Below, in pieces: positions 61,436 through 64,000 of a stretch of DNA of 64,000 nt (position 1 is the first letter of the stretch; each line of letters opens with the position of its first letter). Both the position numbers and the translations under genes were made by a program. The stretch lies in the NCBI RefSeq assembly GCF_011075055.1, contig NC_058150.1:9896330-9960329 (forward strand), in the 5' to 3' direction. Source of the stretch: Mangifera indica (lineage: Eukaryota > Streptophyta > Magnoliopsida > Sapindales > Anacardiaceae). A model generated the notes under the pieces. It was not told the DNA's origin, did no database searches, and worked only from the letters and a program-made list of their open reading frames with translations.

Positions 61436-64000
61436 TTGATAATATTAGTATTCAAGGATGCATGTTTATCTTTCAAATCTAACCCAATTCTATCTTCTTT
61501 CCCTAGTTTTTTTCAAGCTTTGTTTCAAGAATTTGAAGATTTGTTTCCTGAATCCATGCCTGATGGTTTGCCACCATTGAAGGGGATAGAACATCAAATT
61601 AACTTCATTCCTAGAGCACAAATTCTAAATCGACCAGCTTATAGGAGCAACCCCAAAGAAACAAAGGAGTTACAACGTTAAGTGGATGAGTTGTTGTTAA
61701 AAGGGTTGATTAAAGAAAGCATGAGCCTATGTGTCGTTCCTGTTCTATTGGTACCAAAAAAGCATGGATCATAGCGTATATGTGTTGATTGTCGCGTCAT
61801 CAACAAAATCACTGTAAAGTATCACCATCCTATTCCTCGTTTAGATTATATGTTAGATGAATTACATGGTGCACGTATATTCTTTAAAATTAATTTAATG
61901 GCTGGTTATCATCAAATTAGTATGAAAATAGAAGATGAATGGAAAACTGCCTTTAAAACAAAATATGGTTTATATGAGTGATTAGTGATGCCTTTTGGGT
62001 TAACTAATGCTCCTAGTACGTTCATGCGCTTGATGAACCATGTTTTGTGTAAATTTATTGGCAAATTCGTTGTTGTCTATTTTGATGATATACTTGTGTA
62101 TAACAAATCACTCGAAGACCATGTTTTGCATGTGAGGTTTGTTTTTAGTGTTTTGCGTGCACAAAAGTTGTATGCTAAGCTTGCTAAATGTACGTTTTGT
62201 GTGCCTAAAGTTATATTTTTAGGTTATGTTGTCAGCGAGCATGGTATTGAGGTTGATAATGAAAAGGTCAAGGCTATTGAATCTTGGCTAACACCTAAAA
62301 ATGTTGGGGATGTTCGTAGTTTCCATGGCTTAGCTAGTTTTTATAAGCGTTTTGTGCATGATTTCTCTAGCATAGTCATCCTTTTGAGAGAAGTTATTAA
62401 AAAGAATATTGGTTTTAAGTGGGGTGATGAACAAGATAAGGCATTTAATATGCTTAAAACTAAGTTAATTTCTGCTCATGTTCTTGCTTTGCCTAACTTT
62501 AATAAAACCTTTGAGATTGAATGTGATGCTTCGAGATGGGTATTGGCACTGTTCTTATGCAAGAGGGCAAGCCAATCGTATACTTTACTGAAAAATTGAA
62601 TGTTGCAGTATTCAACTACTTAACATATAACAAAGAAATGTATGCATTAGTGAGGGCATTAGAGACATGGTAATACTACCTTGTGCCTAAAGAGTTCGTT
62701 ATCCATACCGACCATGAAAGTTTGAAGTATCTGAAAGGTCAAAACAAACTCAATAAGTGACATGCAAAATGGAGTGAATTTCTTGAATCCTTCCCATACA
62801 TCATCAAATATAAGCAAGGTAAGGAAAACATTGTGGCTGATGCACTGTCAAGAAGGTACGCACTTTTTAATACTTTAGATGCTAAATTGCTTAGTTTTGA
62901 GCATATTAAAGAGTTGTATGCACATGATCATGATTTTAGCGATGTGTATAATGCATGTGAGAAAGCTGCTTTTGAAAAATTTTATAGGCATAATGAGTAC
63001 TTATTTCATTTGAATAAGCTTTGTGTGCCTAAATGTTCTTTACGTTTGATGTTACTTCGTGAGGCACACGAAGGAGGTTTGATGGGTCACTTTAGCATAG
63101 CTAAAACTTTAGATGTTTTACAAGAACACTTTTTTTAGCCTAACATGAAATCTGACGACTCTAAGTATTGCACTAATTGTATCACATGTTTGCAAGCTAA
63201 GTCTAAAGTACATCCACATGGTTTGTACACGTAATTGCCTATCCCATATTCACTTTGGGTAAATGGTTCTATGGATTTTGTACTTGGACTACCTAGTACT
63301 AGACGTGGTAATGATAGCATCTATATGGTAGTTGATTGATTTTCTAAGATAGCACATTTTATTCCATGTCATAAAACTGATGATGCTTCATATGTTGTTG
63401 ATTTGTTCTTTAAAGAGGTAGTATGTTTGCATGGTATGCTGAGAACTATTGTTAGTGATAGGGATGCAAAATTTTTGTCTTACTTTTAGAAGACCTTGTG
63501 GGCAAAATTAGGAACTAAGTTGTTATTTAGTACTACCTGTTATCTACAAACTAATGGTCAAACTGAATTTATGATTAGAACGTTAGGGTAATTATTGCGT
63601 GCTATCATAAAAAAGAATGTGAAGTCTTGGGATGAAAGTTTACCCCATGTAGAGTTTGCATGTAATAGGGTTGTGCATTCATCCATGCATTATTCACCTT
63701 TTGAAATTGCGTATGGTTTTAATCCTTTAACACTATTAGATTTATCTTCTTTACCTTTGGAAGAGCATGTTAACTTCGATGGTGCTAAGAAGACAGATTT
63801 TGTGTGCAATTTCCATGAGAAAGTGAGGCAAAACATAGATAAAAGGAACCACCAAGTGGCGAACCAAAGGAATCAAGGACGTAAGAAGTTGGTTTTTGAG
63901 CCTGGCGATTGGGTTTGGCTGCATTTGTGCAAAGAATGATTTCCTCTGTAAAGGCAATCTAAACTTCACCTACGAGGAGATGGACCTTTCCAAGTTGTTG
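61436..64000 (+). pseudogene. Ty3/gypsy RT, RNase H and integrase (runs off right edge)
   Basis: RT: FEDLFPESMPDGLPPLKGIE (about 61531), [39 protein letters not shown], catalytic YFDDILVYN (about 62078), [14 protein letters not shown]. RNase H: FEIECDAS, a frameshift near 62560, [39 protein letters not shown]. Integrase: [75 protein letters not shown]. At least ten in-frame stops, mostly one transition from Trp, Gln or Arg codons. The window ends in the integrase C-terminal region. Confidence 0.93.

Overview
The window is AT-rich nuclear DNA of a flowering plant, most likely a eudicot. The evidence is spliced genes with GT-AG introns, a plant-type nucleotide-sugar transporter, a plant pirin, and many plant retrotransposon and MITE remnants. 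I cannot name the species. Two conventional genes are convincing, both on the minus strand. One is a UTR6/CMP-sialic-acid-transporter-like gene whose 3' end runs off the left edge (coding 1-4221, 11 exons seen, plus a leader intron). The other is a complete six-exon pirin gene (29630-31085). A third locus (about 15150-17940, plus) has exon-like coding fragments and a possible poly(A) signal but no family I recognise.

The rest is mobile-element DNA of different ages. 4.9-15 kb holds dispersed repeats, a candidate LTR (8584-9887), a 2.1 kb LTR-like copy (10933-13026) and a 96-bp duplication. 18-26 kb holds a PIF/Harbinger MITE with TTA target-site duplications, a MULE transposase fragment, a decayed SIRE/Opie-type Ty1/copia element with 5' LTR and PBS, and the 3' end of a second copia element. 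26-35 kb and 50.7-51.4 kb carry long foldback (whole-length hairpin) elements with 8-9 bp target-site duplications. 36.7-37.8 kb has a hAT-like MITE. 38-43.6 kb has two abutting LTRs and a minus-strand Ty3/gypsy integrase remnant.

44283-50521 is a structurally complete Ty1/copia element: TGCTT target-site duplication, 345/356-bp LTRs about 3-4% diverged, and decayed gag-pol. From about 57 kb to the right edge is a plus-strand Ty3/gypsy element. Its gag is split by a 1967-bp solo LTR (58172-60138, TSD GGTTG) of the same broad LTR group as 10933-13026 and 39510-42081.

The most unusual signals are two unrelated hairpin arrays with constant loops and co-varying stems. (1) The copia leader (44785-45242) holds twelve short hairpins that share a CTGAA-type pentaloop closed by C-G but have different, complementary arms; similar hairpins recur inside gag and pol, including one under each unit of a PEVxQ peptide repeat. 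(2) The gypsy-type LTR carries six hairpins at 16-nt pitch (58836-58931) with a constant TACTGC-type hexaloop and different 4-5 bp arms; an older copy keeps the same spacing. Compensatory arms around an invariant loop imply selection on RNA (or single-stranded DNA) structure. Function is unknown; Gag recognition or packaging is the hypothesis I would test first.
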